A stretch of DNA of 52,916 nucleotides from Streptomyces sp. NRRL F-6492 (GCF_001280125.1 NZ_LGEG01000230.1:1-52916); one strand, 5' to 3'; positions 23,969-35,016 are shown, counted from the stretch's first letter. The notes: generated by a model from the letters alone, not told the origin. A program made the numbers and translations.

Positions 23969-24691
23969 TCAGTGGCCGAGGTGTTTGCGCATCCTGCCCT
24001 GGAGGTCCGTGATCCACTTGCCGCGCTTGGGCCTCGCCTCGACGTTGCCGAAGACCGAGTAGCCGTTGATGACGACGACCGGAGCCTGCGGGTCGACGCC
24101 CTCCAGGGTGACGACCTCGAAGTTGCCGAAGATCCCGCTGCCGTTGCCGCGCAGGCTGATGTTCTCCGGGACCCGCACCTCGACGTTGCCGAAGATGGAG
24201 GTGGCGTTGATGGTGGTCAGGCGCTGGGCGAAGATCGCCTCGGTCAGGTCGATCTCGATGTTGCCGAAGAGCGCGAAGGCGTTCGTCCGGCGGCTCACCC
24301 GCCAGCGGCCCTTGCGGGTGGTGCTGGAGAAGATCGCGACGAGGTTGTCCGGGGTGCCCTCCTGGTCGTCGGGACCGTAGGAGTACGCCGGCTCGGGCTC
24401 CGGCCGGGAGGTCCGGGCGGCCGGCAGGTCGCGGACGATCGGCTCCAGCTCCCCGACCGTCTTGGCCCGGTAGACCGCGTCGATCCGGTCCGAGTGCTCC
24501 TCGGCGTCGAGCCGCCCCTCGGCCAGGGCGTCCCTGAGGATGTCGGCGATCCGGTCCCGGTCCGCGTCCGAGGCCCGCAGCGAGCCCTGCGGATCGGCGA
24601 AAGCGGGCCCCGCGGGGGCGGTCTCTGCGGGTGCGGCCGACCGCTGCGGCTGCGGCTGCTTTTCGGGTTCGGGCTGCTTTTCGAGGTCCAC
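23969..24691 (-). CDS. DUF1707 SHOCT-like protein
   Basis: 240 aa. After a Pro/Glu/Gln-rich head, residues about 37-90 form the DUF1707 domain (SLRASDADRDRIADILRDAL, EGRLDAEEHSDRIDAVYRAK). The C-terminal half is a beta-rich repeat domain with IFSSTTRKGRW, ALFGNIEIDLTEA, SIFGNVEVRVPE, IFGNFEVVTLEG and SVFGNVEARPKRG: five repeats of the type x-FGN-x-E, as in LiaF-like C-terminal domains. No membrane segment. It probably binds something at the membrane or cell surface, but function is not established. GTG start at 24691. Confidence 0.85.
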   Translation of the reverse strand: MDLEKQPEPEKQPQPQRSAAPAETAPAGPAFADPQGSLRASDADRDRIADILRDALAEGRLDAEEHSDRIDAVYRAKTVGELEPIVRDLPAARTSRPEPEPAYSYGPDDQEGTPDNLVAIFSSTTRKGRWRVSRRTNAFALFGNIEIDLTEAIFAQRLTTINATSIFGNVEVRVPENISLRGNGSGIFGNFEVVTLEGVDPQAPVVVINGYSVFGNVEARPKRGKWITDLQGRMRKHLGH

Positions 24692-24788
24692 GGAACCAGC
24701 CTAGCGAAACGCGATAGATCGCGACCAGGGGGCGGGGCCGGGACCTGTGGACGAAAGCACGGCGGAACACGGGCGGGCCATGATCCGT

Positions 24789-24807
24789 CCAAGTGAGCCT
24801 TACCTCA
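24789..24807 (+). promoter_or_regulatory. Candidate DtxR/IdeR-type iron box upstream of class I fumarase
   Basis: aagtgagccttacct at 24791-24805 matches the iron-box core AGGTnAGsCTnACCT at every defined position but one. It lies about 95 bp before the fumarase start, and a -10-like tacgct (24833-24838) puts it near -47. DmdR1, the Streptomyces homologue, is the expected binder. Confidence 0.6.
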
Positions 24808-24899
24808 CAGGATCGTCGGAACGGGTGCGTTCTACGCTGGAGGGCGCGTTGCCAACGGAGGCGGCGCCGCCGCCCGCCGAGTGAGGAATGACCGCCGTC

Positions 24900-26570
<1,671 letters not shown>

Positions 26571-26587
26571 CCCGGCGGCGGCGCCCC

Positions 26588-26623
26588 GAGGAGCCCCCGG
26601 CCGTCGGCGGCCGGGGGCTCCTC
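26588..26623. terminator. Fumarase terminator
   Basis: Perfect 16-bp stem gaggagcccccggccg / cggccgggggctcctc, loop tcgg, between convergent genes. Confidence 0.9.
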
Positions 26624-26626
26624 CCT

Positions 26627-27166
26627 TCACGCGCCCTTTTCCGCCAGGGCCTTGATGCCCGCGAGGGTCTTCGCCATCCCCGCGCGCAGCTCCTCCAGGC
26701 GGGCGGCGACGATCTCCGCCTCGCGGTCCGGCCACCGGTCGAGGGCCAGGGAGACGCCGCTGCGGGCCGGGCCCAGGCGGACCGACTGGCGCAGCCGGGT
26801 GCCGCCGTCCTCGGGCGCGAGCTCGTAGCGCCAAGTCGCCATGGGCCTCGCCGGGTCCGGCGCCGGGTCGCCGTAGCGGCCGTCCGCGTCCGTGACGGCC
26901 CAGGCGAACACCCGGCGTCCGCCCGTGCCGTCCAGCTCGGTCACGTGGGAGACGGTCCGCCACTCGCCGAGCAGCCGGTGGTGGTTGCGGCCCTCGAAGC
27001 GCGCGCCCGGCCGGGGGCCTTCCGCGCCGTCGAGCCAGGCGGAGCGGCGCAGTTCGGGGCTGAACCTGGCGGGGAGCAGGATGTCGGTCACCAGCTCCCA
27101 GACCGACGGCACGGCCGCCCCGATGTGGATGTCGCAGTGGGCGCTGGGCCCCTCGGCGTACCGCAT
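26627..27166 (-). CDS. SRPBCC-fold (START/polyketide cyclase-like) protein
   Basis: 179 aa. The pattern GAAVPSVWELVTDILLPARF, SAWLDGAEGPRPGARFEGRN, EWRTVSHVTELDG and FAWAVTDADG is that of the SRPBCC ligand-binding fold. A terminal helix (ARLEELRAGMAKTLAGIKAL) closes the cavity. Such proteins bind hydrophobic ligands; no catalytic assignment is possible. It is convergent with the fumarase and divergent from the acid-phosphatase-like gene. Confidence 0.8.
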   Translation of the reverse strand: MRYAEGPSAHCDIHIGAAVPSVWELVTDILLPARFSPELRRSAWLDGAEGPRPGARFEGRNHHRLLGEWRTVSHVTELDGTGGRRVFAWAVTDADGRYGDPAPDPARPMATWRYELAPEDGGTRLRQSVRLGPARSGVSLALDRWPDREAEIVAARLEELRAGMAKTLAGIKALAEKGA

Positions 27167-27286
27167 GACGCTCCCTCCGGTCCGGTCCTCCGATCATCCG
27201 GCGGGCCGGTCCGCGTCCACAACGGGACGCACGTCACCCCGCCGGAAGCGGAACTCCCCCGTCGGTGACGGGTGCTCGGAAAGTCG

Positions 27287-27300
27287 CTACCGACCGGTAG
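27287..27300. promoter_or_regulatory. Palindromic candidate operator
   Basis: ctaccgaccggtag (arms ctaccg/cggtag) lies in the 221-bp divergent gap between the SRPBCC and phosphatase genes. The form resembles TetR-family operators; no adjacent TetR gene. Confidence 0.35.
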
Positions 27301-27387
27301 TCCTCCCGTCGCCCACCCGTCAATATGGGTCGCGAGCATGTCAACCACTGAGCAGTACCGAGCCGGTCGACCTCTCGGGAGCCCCCC

Positions 27388-28038
27388 ATGCCCTCCACCC
27401 CCCTCCACCGGCGTGCCGCCGCCGGTTCCACCGCCGTGCTGGCCCTCTCCGCCGCCCTCGTCGTCGGGCCCGCGCCCGCCGCGTCCGCCGCCACCGCCTC
27501 CGACCCGGACGCCCACCTGGTGTCGACCGCCGCGATCGCCGGCATCGACTACGCCACCTGGCGCCGGGACGTGGCGGCCGTCGTCGCCGAGGCGCGTCCG
27601 TACGTCGAGGAGCGCGCGAAGGACGCCGGGCGCGAGAAGCAGGCCCTCGTCCTCGACATCGACAACAGCTCCCTGGAGACGGACTTCCACCCGTTCTGGG
27701 AGCTGCCCACCCCGGCCATCGCCGACGTCCGCGCCCTCGTCCGCGACGCCCACGCGCGCGGGGTGGCCGTCTTCTTCGTCACCGCCCGCCCCGGGATCAT
27801 CCACTCGCTCACCGACTGGAACCTGAAGAAGGCCGGCTACCCGGTCGACGGTCTGTACGTGCGCTCGCTGCCCGACCTGTTCGCCGAGGTCGGCGCGTAC
27901 AAGACCGAGAAGCGCGCGGAGATCGAGGCCAAGGGCTACACGATCATCGCGAACATCGGCAACAACACCACCGACCTCGTCGGCGGGCACGCCGAGCGCA
28001 CCTTCAAGCTCCCGGACTACGGCGGCAAGCTCTCCTGA
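27388..28038 (+). CDS. Secreted HAD-superfamily acid phosphatase-like protein
   Basis: 216 aa with a Sec-type signal peptide (basic start, hydrophobic AAAGSTAVLALSAALVVG, cleavage near ASAATA about residue 37). The HAD core follows: motif I ALVLDIDNSSLETD (DxD), motif II VFFVTARPG, a Lys region around TDWNLKKAGYP, and motif III IIANIGNNTTDL. It resembles class B/acid phosphatases of the HAD_2 type secreted by actinomycetes. ATG start, with gggagcccccc upstream and little ribosome-site support. Confidence 0.85.
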   Translation: MPSTPLHRRAAAGSTAVLALSAALVVGPAPAASAATASDPDAHLVSTAAIAGIDYATWRRDVAAVVAEARPYVEERAKDAGREKQALVLDIDNSSLETDFHPFWELPTPAIADVRALVRDAHARGVAVFFVTARPGIIHSLTDWNLKKAGYPVDGLYVRSLPDLFAEVGAYKTEKRAEIEAKGYTIIANIGNNTTDLVGGHAERTFKLPDYGGKLS

Positions 28039-28076
28039 GCCCGTCACGGGGGCCGTACGCGGTTACGCTGACGATC

Positions 28077-28715
28077 ATGCGCCCTCCGATACGTCCCCTG
28101 GTCCCCGCCCTCCTCGCGGCGGGGACGCTGCTGACCGGCTGCGGCGGTCCCGAGCCGCTCCCCGGGGCCACCCCGGGGGCACGGCCGACGGCGGAGGCCT
28201 CCGCCGCGAAGCCCGCGGCGGAGCCCGTCGCGGCGGCCTCCCTCGGCGGTCCGGGGACGGCCTGCGCGCTGCCGGTCTCCTTCTCCCTCGCGAAGGACTG
28301 GGAGCCGGAGGCGGTCAGGAACCCGGAGGACCCGGAGTTCGCGGCGCTCACGCGGCAGGGGCCGGCCACCGTCCGCTGCGAGGTGGACGCCAAGCCGGCC
28401 GGGCACCTCGGCTTCCTGCGGGTGTGGACGGCGGAGAGGGGTCCGGCCCGGGCCGCCCTCGAAGGGTTCGTGAAGGCGGAGAGGGGGAGCTCCGGCGCCT
28501 CGTACCGGGAGACGACGGCGGGCGGCGCGCCCGCCGTCGAGGTGACCTACACGGTACGGAGCGAGCTGCTCGACGAGGACAAGGAGGAGCGCGCCTTCGC
28601 CGTCGCCACCCCGGAGGGGACGGTCGTCGTCCACCTCGCCGGGACGGACACCGAGGAGCATCGCGCGATGCTCCCGGCGTACGAGCTGGCCCGCACGAGC
28701 CTGAAGGTGCGCTGA
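28077..28715 (+). CDS. Lipoprotein
   Basis: 212 aa. A type II signal peptide ends in the lipobox LLTGC (Cys22 by eye), followed by a Pro/Ala-rich linker and a globular domain with CALPVSFSLAKDWEPEAV, LTRQGPATVRCEVDAKPAG and FAVATPEGTVVVHLAG. A similar lipoprotein fold (surface LppX-like or DUF3558-like) is possible, but the family is not recognised. ATG at 28077, 38 bp after the phosphatase stop, so probably co-transcribed. It converges with the lectin gene. Confidence 0.75.
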   Translation: MRPPIRPLVPALLAAGTLLTGCGGPEPLPGATPGARPTAEASAAKPAAEPVAAASLGGPGTACALPVSFSLAKDWEPEAVRNPEDPEFAALTRQGPATVRCEVDAKPAGHLGFLRVWTAERGPARAALEGFVKAERGSSGASYRETTAGGAPAVEVTYTVRSELLDEDKEERAFAVATPEGTVVVHLAGTDTEEHRAMLPAYELARTSLKVR

Positions 28716-28772
28716 GCCGTGGCCCCCGTCCGGTGCGGGACGGGGGCCGCGGCGCTCCGCGCGGGCGAGGGG

Positions 28773-30314
28773 CTACGCGAACTTCTGGCTCGCGGAGCCG
28801 TCGCAGGCCCGGAGCCTGATCTGCTCCTTCGCCGCGCCCTGGGTGAGGCACGTGCCGGTCGCGGCGGCGGGCCGGAGGGTGGCGCCGTCGCGGACGAACT
28901 TCTGGTTGGCGCCGCCGTGGCAGTCCCAGAGGATCAGGCCCGTGCCGGCGCGGTACTGGAGGTCGGGCACGTCCAGGCAGCGGTCCTGGGTGAGGCCGGT
29001 GTGGACGGTCTGCCGGGCGGGGTCGTACCACCAGGTCTGGTTGCGGCCGTCGTGGCAGTCCCAGCCGAGGACCCGGGTGCCGTTGGCGCTGGTGGCGGCG
29101 TCGGCGTCCAGGCAGTCGCCGGTCGCCTGGTTCCTCAGGGGCCGGTAGGCGTCGTCCCAGGCGAGCGGGAAGAGGGCGGGCCTTCCGGTGGAGTTCACGT
29201 CGGCGCAGCTCGCCTCGCGCAGGCCGGAGGCGTAGAGCTGGGTGAGGCAGGACGCGAAGGCGGCGTGCCCGCGCGCGTTGGGGTGGAAGGACTGCCGGAC
29301 CGAGTTCTCGTCCGGGAGGCCGGGCTTGGAGAGGTCGATGTAGAGGCCCCGGGCCCAGGGGTCCTCCGTGCAGACCTCGTGGCCGTGGAAGAGGCGGGAG
29401 TTGTCGAGGTAGGTGGCGCCGGTGGACGCGGCGGCCTTCCGCATGCCGCGTTCGAAGGCGGGGACGGCGGTGTCGCGCCCCCAGACGGTGTCGGAGTCGT
29501 AGCCCAGGCCGCCGCAGACCAGCTTGCCGGGGAAGTTCGGGTTGTCGCGGAAGTCGGGGCCGATCGGGCTCGGGTAGCCCATGAGGACGAGCTTGTAGTC
29601 GCCGTCGGCGTATCCGGCGTCGCGCATGACGGTCCTGAGGTCGCGGACGGTCTGCTCGACCTTGGGGACGAGTCCGTCGACGCGGGACTGCCAGCCGGGG
29701 GCGTACTTGGGTTCGCAGGCGCCCTGGCTCAGCAGGTAGCGGGTGACGCAGTCGGTCATGACGGGGCCGAACTGGAGGTCGTCGTTGGCCCCGGCGACGA
29801 GCAGGACCATCTTGATCCGGGTGTTGCGGGCCTTGACGGCGAGGCTGTCGCTCTGGACGAGTTCGTCGGCGTACTGCCGGGAGCCGCCGATCCTGATGTT
29901 TCCGCTGTACGCGCCGGAGCAGGAGACGTTGAACGTGAGGTCGGCGGGGATCCCGGTGCGGTGGACGGCGGCGTCGGGCGAGCGGTGGCACCAGTTGGTG
30001 GGACCGTTGGTGGGGGGTTCGTAGGTGCCGACGCCCTCGCCGGAGATCTCGCTGTCGCCGAGCGAGATCAAGCCGGTCCTGCGCCGGTCGAGCGGGCGCT
30101 CCTCGGGGCTTCCGTAGATCCTGGTGGCCTCGGCCGCCCGGACGGCCTCCAGGGCGGGGGGCAGGGGCACGGAGGCGACGGCCCTCGTGCCCGTCGCCGT
30201 GGTCGTGTCGGCCGCGCCGGCGGGAGCGGCGGCCGCGATCATCGTTCCGAGGACCGCGGCGGCCGTGGCGACGGCTGCGACGGGCCGGCGGAATCTGTAC
30301 CTGGTGCGCGTCAT
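28773..30314 (-). CDS. Secreted SGNH hydrolase with C-terminal ricin B-type lectin domain
   Basis: 513 aa. Signal peptide (residues 1 to about 35, ending APAGAADT). The SGNH domain (about 80-370) has [11 protein letters not shown] (Ser88), GAND (175-178) and SFHPNARGH (His344); its disulphide-rich look (many Cys) fits an exported enzyme. From about 388 to 513 a beta-trefoil carries [28 protein letters not shown] and NQKFVRD, the QxW repeats of ricin B lectins, so it probably binds polysaccharide. Likely a lipase or carbohydrate esterase acting on plant or fungal polymers; substrate uncertain. Divergent from fumC, convergent with the lipoprotein. Confidence 0.88.
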   Translation of the reverse strand: MTRTRYRFRRPVAAVATAAAVLGTMIAAAAPAGAADTTTATGTRAVASVPLPPALEAVRAAEATRIYGSPEERPLDRRRTGLISLGDSEISGEGVGTYEPPTNGPTNWCHRSPDAAVHRTGIPADLTFNVSCSGAYSGNIRIGGSRQYADELVQSDSLAVKARNTRIKMVLLVAGANDDLQFGPVMTDCVTRYLLSQGACEPKYAPGWQSRVDGLVPKVEQTVRDLRTVMRDAGYADGDYKLVLMGYPSPIGPDFRDNPNFPGKLVCGGLGYDSDTVWGRDTAVPAFERGMRKAAASTGATYLDNSRLFHGHEVCTEDPWARGLYIDLSKPGLPDENSVRQSFHPNARGHAAFASCLTQLYASGLREASCADVNSTGRPALFPLAWDDAYRPLRNQATGDCLDADAATSANGTRVLGWDCHDGRNQTWWYDPARQTVHTGLTQDRCLDVPDLQYRAGTGLILWDCHGGANQKFVRDGATLRPAAATGTCLTQGAAKEQIRLRACDGSASQKFA

Positions 30315-30420
30315 TGCGCCTCCTGGAAGTGGGGTTACCCACGGTTTTTACTGGCCGGTACGCGCCTTGGGAATACATCGAACAAGACAAGTGCTCAACT
30401 TTTGCGGGAGGTTGAAGAGG

Positions 30421-31830
30421 ATGAACGACAGCGAGAAGGCCGGGGACTTCCGGATCGAGCACGACTCCATGGGCGAGGTGCGGGTCCCCGCGCACGCCAA
30501 GTGGCGGGCCCAGACCCAGCGGGCGGTGGAGAACTTCCCGGTCTCGGGCCAGCGCCTGGAGCGCGCCCACATCGAGGCCCTGGCCCGGATCAAGGCCGCC
30601 GCCGCCAAGGTCAACGCCCGGCTCGGGGTGATCGACGCGGACCGCGCGGAGGCGATCGCCTCGGCGGCGGAGGAGGTCGCGGAGGGCCGCTGGGACGAGC
30701 ACTTCCCCGTCGACGTCTTCCAGACCGGCTCGGGCACCTCGTCCAACATGAACACCAACGAGGTGATCGCCACCCTCGCCACCGAGCGGCTGCCCGAGGG
30801 CCGGGAGGTGCACCCCAACGACCACGTGAACGCCTCGCAGTCCTCCAACGACGTCTTCCCGTCCTCCATCCACATCGCGGCGACCGGCGCCGTCGCCCAC
30901 GACCTGATCCCCGCCCTGGAGCACCTGGCCGCCGCCCTGGAGCGAAAATCGGCCGAATTCGCGAAGGTCGTGAAGTCGGGCCGCACGCACCTGATGGACG
31001 CCACCCCGGTCACCCTCGGCCAGGAGTTCGGCGGCTACGCGGCCCAGGTGAGGTACGGGGTCGAGCGGCTGCGCGGCGCGCTCCTCCGGCTCGCCGAACT
31101 CCCCCTCGGCGGCACGGCGGTGGGCACCGGCATCAACACCCCGGCCGGCTTCTCGGCGGCCGTCATCGCGGAGGTCGCCCGGACCACCGGACTGCCGCTG
31201 ACCGAGGCCCGCGACCACTTCGAGGCGCAGGGCGCCCGCGACGGCCTGGTGGAGACGTCCGGGCACCTCAGGACCGTCGCCGTCTCCCTCACCAAGATCT
31301 CCAACGACCTGCGCTGGATGGCCAGCGGGCCGCGCACGGGCCTCGCCGAGATCAACCTCCCCGACCTCCAGCCCGGCTCCTCGATCATGCCGGGCAAGGT
31401 GAACCCGGTGATCCCCGAGGCGGTCCTGATGGTCGCCGCGCAGGTGACCGGAAACGACACCACGGTGGCGGTGGCCGGCGCGGCCGGGAACTTCGAGCTC
31501 AACGTGATGCTGCCGGTGATGGCCAGGAACCTGCTGGAATCCGTACGCCTTCTGGCCAACGCGTCCCGGCTGCTCGCGGACCGCACGGTCGACGGGATCA
31601 CGGCCAACGCCGAGCGCGCCCGCGAGTACGCCGAGTCCTCGCCGTCCGTGGTCACCCCGCTGAACAAGTACATCGGCTACGAGGAGGCCGCCAAGGTCGC
31701 CAAGAAGTCCCTCGCGGAGCGCAGGACCATCCGCGAGGTGGTCCTGGAGTCCGGCTACGTCGAGCGGGGCGACCTCACGGTGGAGCAGCTGGACGAGGCG
31801 CTGGACGTGCTGCGGATGACGCACCCGTGA
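30421..31830 (+). CDS. fumC: Class II fumarate hydratase
   Basis: 469 aa, the iron-independent homotetrameric fumarase. Landmarks: [56 protein letters not shown] and the fumarase/aspartase signature [11 protein letters not shown] (about 318-328). ATG at 30421 with gggaggttgaagagg. With the class I enzyme nearby, the cell has both iron-dependent and iron-independent forms. A strong hairpin follows. Confidence 0.95.
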   Translation: MNDSEKAGDFRIEHDSMGEVRVPAHAKWRAQTQRAVENFPVSGQRLERAHIEALARIKAAAAKVNARLGVIDADRAEAIASAAEEVAEGRWDEHFPVDVFQTGSGTSSNMNTNEVIATLATERLPEGREVHPNDHVNASQSSNDVFPSSIHIAATGAVAHDLIPALEHLAAALERKSAEFAKVVKSGRTHLMDATPVTLGQEFGGYAAQVRYGVERLRGALLRLAELPLGGTAVGTGINTPAGFSAAVIAEVARTTGLPLTEARDHFEAQGARDGLVETSGHLRTVAVSLTKISNDLRWMASGPRTGLAEINLPDLQPGSSIMPGKVNPVIPEAVLMVAAQVTGNDTTVAVAGAAGNFELNVMLPVMARNLLESVRLLANASRLLADRTVDGITANAERAREYAESSPSVVTPLNKYIGYEEAAKVAKKSLAERRTIREVVLESGYVERGDLTVEQLDEALDVLRMTHP

Positions 31831-31886
31831 TCCCGTACGCACCGGCTCGTCCGTGACCCGCGCCGCGGCGGCGGTGGGAGCGCGCC

Positions 31887-31965
31887 GGGGGGTGCCCCGC
31901 CGGTCAGGCCGGATCAGCGTGCGCACCGGGCACCGGGAGCCCGGCCCGGCCGGCGGGGCACCCCC
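31887..31965 (+). terminator. fumC terminator
   Basis: Long dyad: gggggtgccccgccgg (31888-31903) pairs with ccggcggggcaccccc (31950-31965); the 46-nt loop holds a second small hairpin. It ends 12 bp before the DUF402 start. Confidence 0.75.
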
Positions 31966-31977
31966 TAAGATCTGCGC

Positions 31978-32643
31978 ATGACAGGATCGGGCGGCTCCCA
32001 GCACTGGGCGCCGGGGGACCACGTCCTCTGGCGCTACCGCGGCAACGGCACCGGCGCGGTGCACATCTGCCGGCCGGTGACGGTCGTCCGGGACACGCCC
32101 GAACTGCTCGCGGTCTGGATGGCGCCCGGCACCGAGTGCGTCCGGCCCGTGCTCGCCGACGGCACCCCCGTCCACGACGAGCCGCTCGCCACCCGTTACA
32201 CCGCTCCCCGCACCACCGAGCGGGCCCACTGGGCCGGCAGCGGGGTGCTGAAGCTGGCGCGGCCCGGCGAGCCGTGGTCGGTGTGGCTGTTCTGGGAGCG
32301 CGGCTGGCGCTTCCGCAGCTGGTACGTGAACCTGGAGGAGCCCCGGACCCGCTGGTCCGGGGGCTTCGACTCCGAGGACCACTTCCTCGACATCTCCGTC
32401 TACCCCGACCGCAGCTGGTTGTGGCGGGACGAGGACGAGTTCGCGCAGGCCCAGCGGTCCGGTCTGATGGGCCCGGAGCAGGCGGCGGAGGTGCGGGCCG
32501 CCGGGCGGCTGGCGGTGGAGCGGATCCGGGCGTGGGGGGCGCCGTTCGCGGACGGCTGGGAGCACTGGCGGCCCGATCCGGCGTGGCGGGTTCCGGAACT
32601 GCCGGCGGACTGGGACCGCACCCCGGCCCGCACCGGGCCGTGA
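31978..32643 (+). CDS. DUF402 (FomD-like) nucleotide hydrolase-type protein
   Basis: 221 aa. A DUF402 domain occupies the first about 165 residues: HICRPVTVVRDTPELLAVWM, WVLFWERGWRFRSWYVNLEE-type strand-rich core (here VWLFWERGWRFRSWYVNLEE) and the metal-site FDSEDHFLDISVYPDRSW with WLWRDEDEF. Relatives include FomD, a nucleotide-diphosphate hydrolase of fosfomycin synthesis, and Ntdp. It is the short group common in Streptomyces next to fumC. Function here unknown; phosphohydrolase on a nucleotide is likely. Confidence 0.8.
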   Translation: MTGSGGSQHWAPGDHVLWRYRGNGTGAVHICRPVTVVRDTPELLAVWMAPGTECVRPVLADGTPVHDEPLATRYTAPRTTERAHWAGSGVLKLARPGEPWSVWLFWERGWRFRSWYVNLEEPRTRWSGGFDSEDHFLDISVYPDRSWLWRDEDEFAQAQRSGLMGPEQAAEVRAAGRLAVERIRAWGAPFADGWEHWRPDPAWRVPELPADWDRTPARTGP

Positions 32644-32793
32644 GACCCTTGATGCACCCCCGGGGTCCAAACGTAGGATCGTCCTCCGCACGCCGGACAC
32701 GGATCGGACGGCACGTCGGACCTACCGAACAGTACGTCAGCGACCCAACAGCACACTGGACCTGACCGCCAGTCACCCACGAGGGGGAGAGCA

Positions 32794-32958
32794 GTGCCGG
32801 ACGTCTGCCCGGGTGTTCCGACCCCCGTCGCCGCCGCGACCGGCGGAGCGTCCACATCCGCTGCATACGAGGGGTTTATCCCCGCCGAAGGCGCGGCATC
32901 GGCGAGAAGAGCGAGTGCATCGCACCACCGGCCCGGACGGACGGAATCCCACGCGTGA
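32794..32958 (+). CDS. 54-residue ORF overlapping the SpoIIE-type phosphatase gene
   Basis: GTG at 32794 has a very good ribosome site (gagggggag). The peptide starts VPDVCPGVPTPVAAATGGAS and is Ala/Ser/Gly-rich with no family. Its TGA overlaps the GTG start of the following gene (GTGA at 32955-32958). It may be a small protein or a leader peptide that couples translation to the phosphatase, whose own start lacks a clear ribosome site. Alternatively the ribosome site serves an unrecognised longer form, but the stop at 32956 closes this frame. Confidence 0.5.
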   Translation: MPDVCPGVPTPVAAATGGASTSAAYEGFIPAEGAASARRASASHHRPGRTESHA

Positions 32959-34907
32959 CGGAGCATCCCACCTCCCACGAAGGCCGGCAGCCCCTGGCTG
33001 CCCGGCCGCAGGAACGTGCGCGCCCCCGCCAGGAGGCGGCGGCCGGCCTGCCCGACGTACCCGCCCAGCCGGGCGGGACGGCGGTCCCCGGTACGGAGTC
33101 CCCGGCGGCGCCCGGCGTGCCCGCGGTGCCCCTCGGGGCCGGCGCCCCGGGCGGCTCCGGCGCCGTGGCCGTCGCCGTCTCCCCGCAGCCGTCCGGCGGC
33201 GGAGGGGGCACCTCGGCGCGGCGGGAGGGCGAGCGGCTGCGGTTCGTCGGCGCGGCCACCCGCCGGATCGCCCGCGGCATCGACCTGGACGAGATCGTCC
33301 TCGGCCTGTGCCGGGCGACCGTGCCCACCTTCTCCGACGAGATCCTGGTCTACCTGCGCGATCCGCTGCCGGTGGGCGACGAGCGCCCGGTGGCGCCGTT
33401 CGTGCTGCGGCTGCGCCGGACGGACCGGCTGCGGTTAACGGACCCGGAGTCCGAGGAGCTCGTCCTCGTGCCCGATCCGGATCCGACCCCCGCGGCCGAA
33501 CTCTGCGAGGTGCGGTCCGGAGGGGCGCTCGCCGAGGTGCTGCGCGGGGTGCGGCCGGTCTTCGGCGACTCCGCGGCCGCCCGGGAGGCGCTGACCGAGC
33601 TGCTCGGCACCGACCGTCCGCTGCCCGGCGGGCTGCGGGCGATACTGGCTCCGCTGCGCGGCCGGCGCCGGGTGATCGGCGCCGCCGTGTTCCTGCGGCG
33701 CTCCGAGCGGGCCGGCTTCGAGCCGAACGACCTGCTCGTGGCGGCCCAGCTGGCCACCCACACCGCGCTCGGCATCGACAAGGCCGTCCTGTACGGCCGG
33801 GAGGCGTACATCGCGGACGAGCTCCAGCGGACGATGCTGCCGGACTCGCTGCCGCAGCCGACCGGGGTCAGGCTCGCCTCGCGCTATCTGCCGGCGGCCG
33901 AGACGGCCCGGGTGGGCGGCGACTGGTACGACGCGATCCCGCTGCCCGGCAGCAGGGTCGCCCTGGTCGTCGGGGACGTCATGGGCCACTCCATGACCTC
34001 GGCGGCGATCATGGGCCAGCTGCGCACCACGGCGCAGACCCTGGCCGGGCTCGACCTGCCGCCGCAGGAGGTCCTGCACCACCTGGACGAGCAGGCGCAG
34101 CGGCTCGGCGAGAACCGGATGGCCACCTGCCTGTACGCGGTGTACGACCCGGTCTCGCACCGGATCACGGTGGCGAACGCCGGCCATCCGCCGCCGATAC
34201 TGCTCCATCTGGGCGGGCGCGCGGAGGTGCTGCGGGTGCCGCCGGGCGCCCCGATCGGGGTGGGCGGGGTGGACTTCGAGGCGGTCGAGCTGGACGCCCC
34301 GGCCGGTGCCACGCTGCTGCTGTACACCGACGGTCTGGTGGAGTCGCGGCTGCGGGACGTGTGGACGGGGATCGAGCAGCTGCGGGAGCGCCTGGCGGCG
34401 ACCGCGCAGCTGACGGGCCCGGACCACTCGCCGCCGCTGGAGGCGCTCTGCGACGACGTCCTGGACATGCTGGGGCCGGGCGACCGGGACGACGACATCG
34501 CGCTGCTGGCGGCCCGGTTCGACGGGATCGCGCCGAGCGACGTGGCGTACTGGTTCCTGGATCCGGAGGACGCGGCTCCGGGGCGGGCCCGGCGGCTCGC
34601 CCGGCGGGCGCTGGCCCGCTGGGACCTGGAGGACCTGACGGACTCGGTGGAGCTGCTGATCAGCGAGGTCGTGACGAACGCCGTGCGGTACGCGGAGCGG
34701 CCGGTGACCCTGCGGCTGCTCCGTACGGACGTGCTGCGCTGCGAGGTCGGCGACGACTCCCCGCAGCTGCCCCGGCAGCGGCGGGCGCGGGACACCGACG
34801 AGGGCGGGCGCGGGCTCTTCCTGGTGAACCGGCTGGCCCGGCGCTGGGGGGCGACCCGGCTCTCGGGCGGCAAGGTGGTCTGGTTCGAGCTGGCCACCCG
34901 TACCTGA
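32955..34907 (+). CDS. GAF-SpoIIE phosphatase with C-terminal anti-sigma-type ATPase domain
   Basis: 650 aa. A disordered Pro/Gly/Ala head (to about 90) precedes a GAF-like sensor (RRIARGIDLDEIVLGLCRAT to about residue 270), a SpoIIE/PP2C serine phosphatase (about 285-520, with ETARVGGDWYDAI, VVGDVMGHSMTSA, NAGHPPP, LLYTDGLVE, DDDIALLAAR) and a C-terminal HATPase_c2 domain (about 530-650: LLISEVVTNAVRYA, EGGRGLFLVNRLA). Such fusions regulate sigma factors through anti-sigma antagonist partners (dephosphorylation plus kinase). They respond to a ligand at the GAF domain. The GTG start at 32955 overlaps the stop of the 54-codon ORF. Confidence 0.92.
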   Translation: MTEHPTSHEGRQPLAARPQERARPRQEAAAGLPDVPAQPGGTAVPGTESPAAPGVPAVPLGAGAPGGSGAVAVAVSPQPSGGGGGTSARREGERLRFVGAATRRIARGIDLDEIVLGLCRATVPTFSDEILVYLRDPLPVGDERPVAPFVLRLRRTDRLRLTDPESEELVLVPDPDPTPAAELCEVRSGGALAEVLRGVRPVFGDSAAAREALTELLGTDRPLPGGLRAILAPLRGRRRVIGAAVFLRRSERAGFEPNDLLVAAQLATHTALGIDKAVLYGREAYIADELQRTMLPDSLPQPTGVRLASRYLPAAETARVGGDWYDAIPLPGSRVALVVGDVMGHSMTSAAIMGQLRTTAQTLAGLDLPPQEVLHHLDEQAQRLGENRMATCLYAVYDPVSHRITVANAGHPPPILLHLGGRAEVLRVPPGAPIGVGGVDFEAVELDAPAGATLLLYTDGLVESRLRDVWTGIEQLRERLAATAQLTGPDHSPPLEALCDDVLDMLGPGDRDDDIALLAARFDGIAPSDVAYWFLDPEDAAPGRARRLARRALARWDLEDLTDSVELLISEVVTNAVRYAERPVTLRLLRTDVLRCEVGDDSPQLPRQRRARDTDEGGRGLFLVNRLARRWGATRLSGGKVVWFELATRT

Positions 34908-34943
34908 GTGGGCCGCACCTGAGCGGGCCGTGCCCGGACGGCC

Positions 34944-34977
34944 GGAAGGCCGGACCCCCGAGGGGGTCCGGCCTTCC
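34944..34977. terminator. Terminator after the phosphatase gene
   Basis: 16-bp perfect stem ggaaggccggaccccc / gggggtccggccttcc with a tight turn, between convergent genes. Confidence 0.85.
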
Positions 34978-35016
34978 GCGCGTCTCCACGGCGCCGGTGC
35001 GGGCGTCAGCGCCGCG

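Noticed and set aside
29000..29200. Lectin region as a separate gene
   Set aside because: It is in frame and continuous with the SGNH domain; a single signal peptide at the N-terminus serves both.
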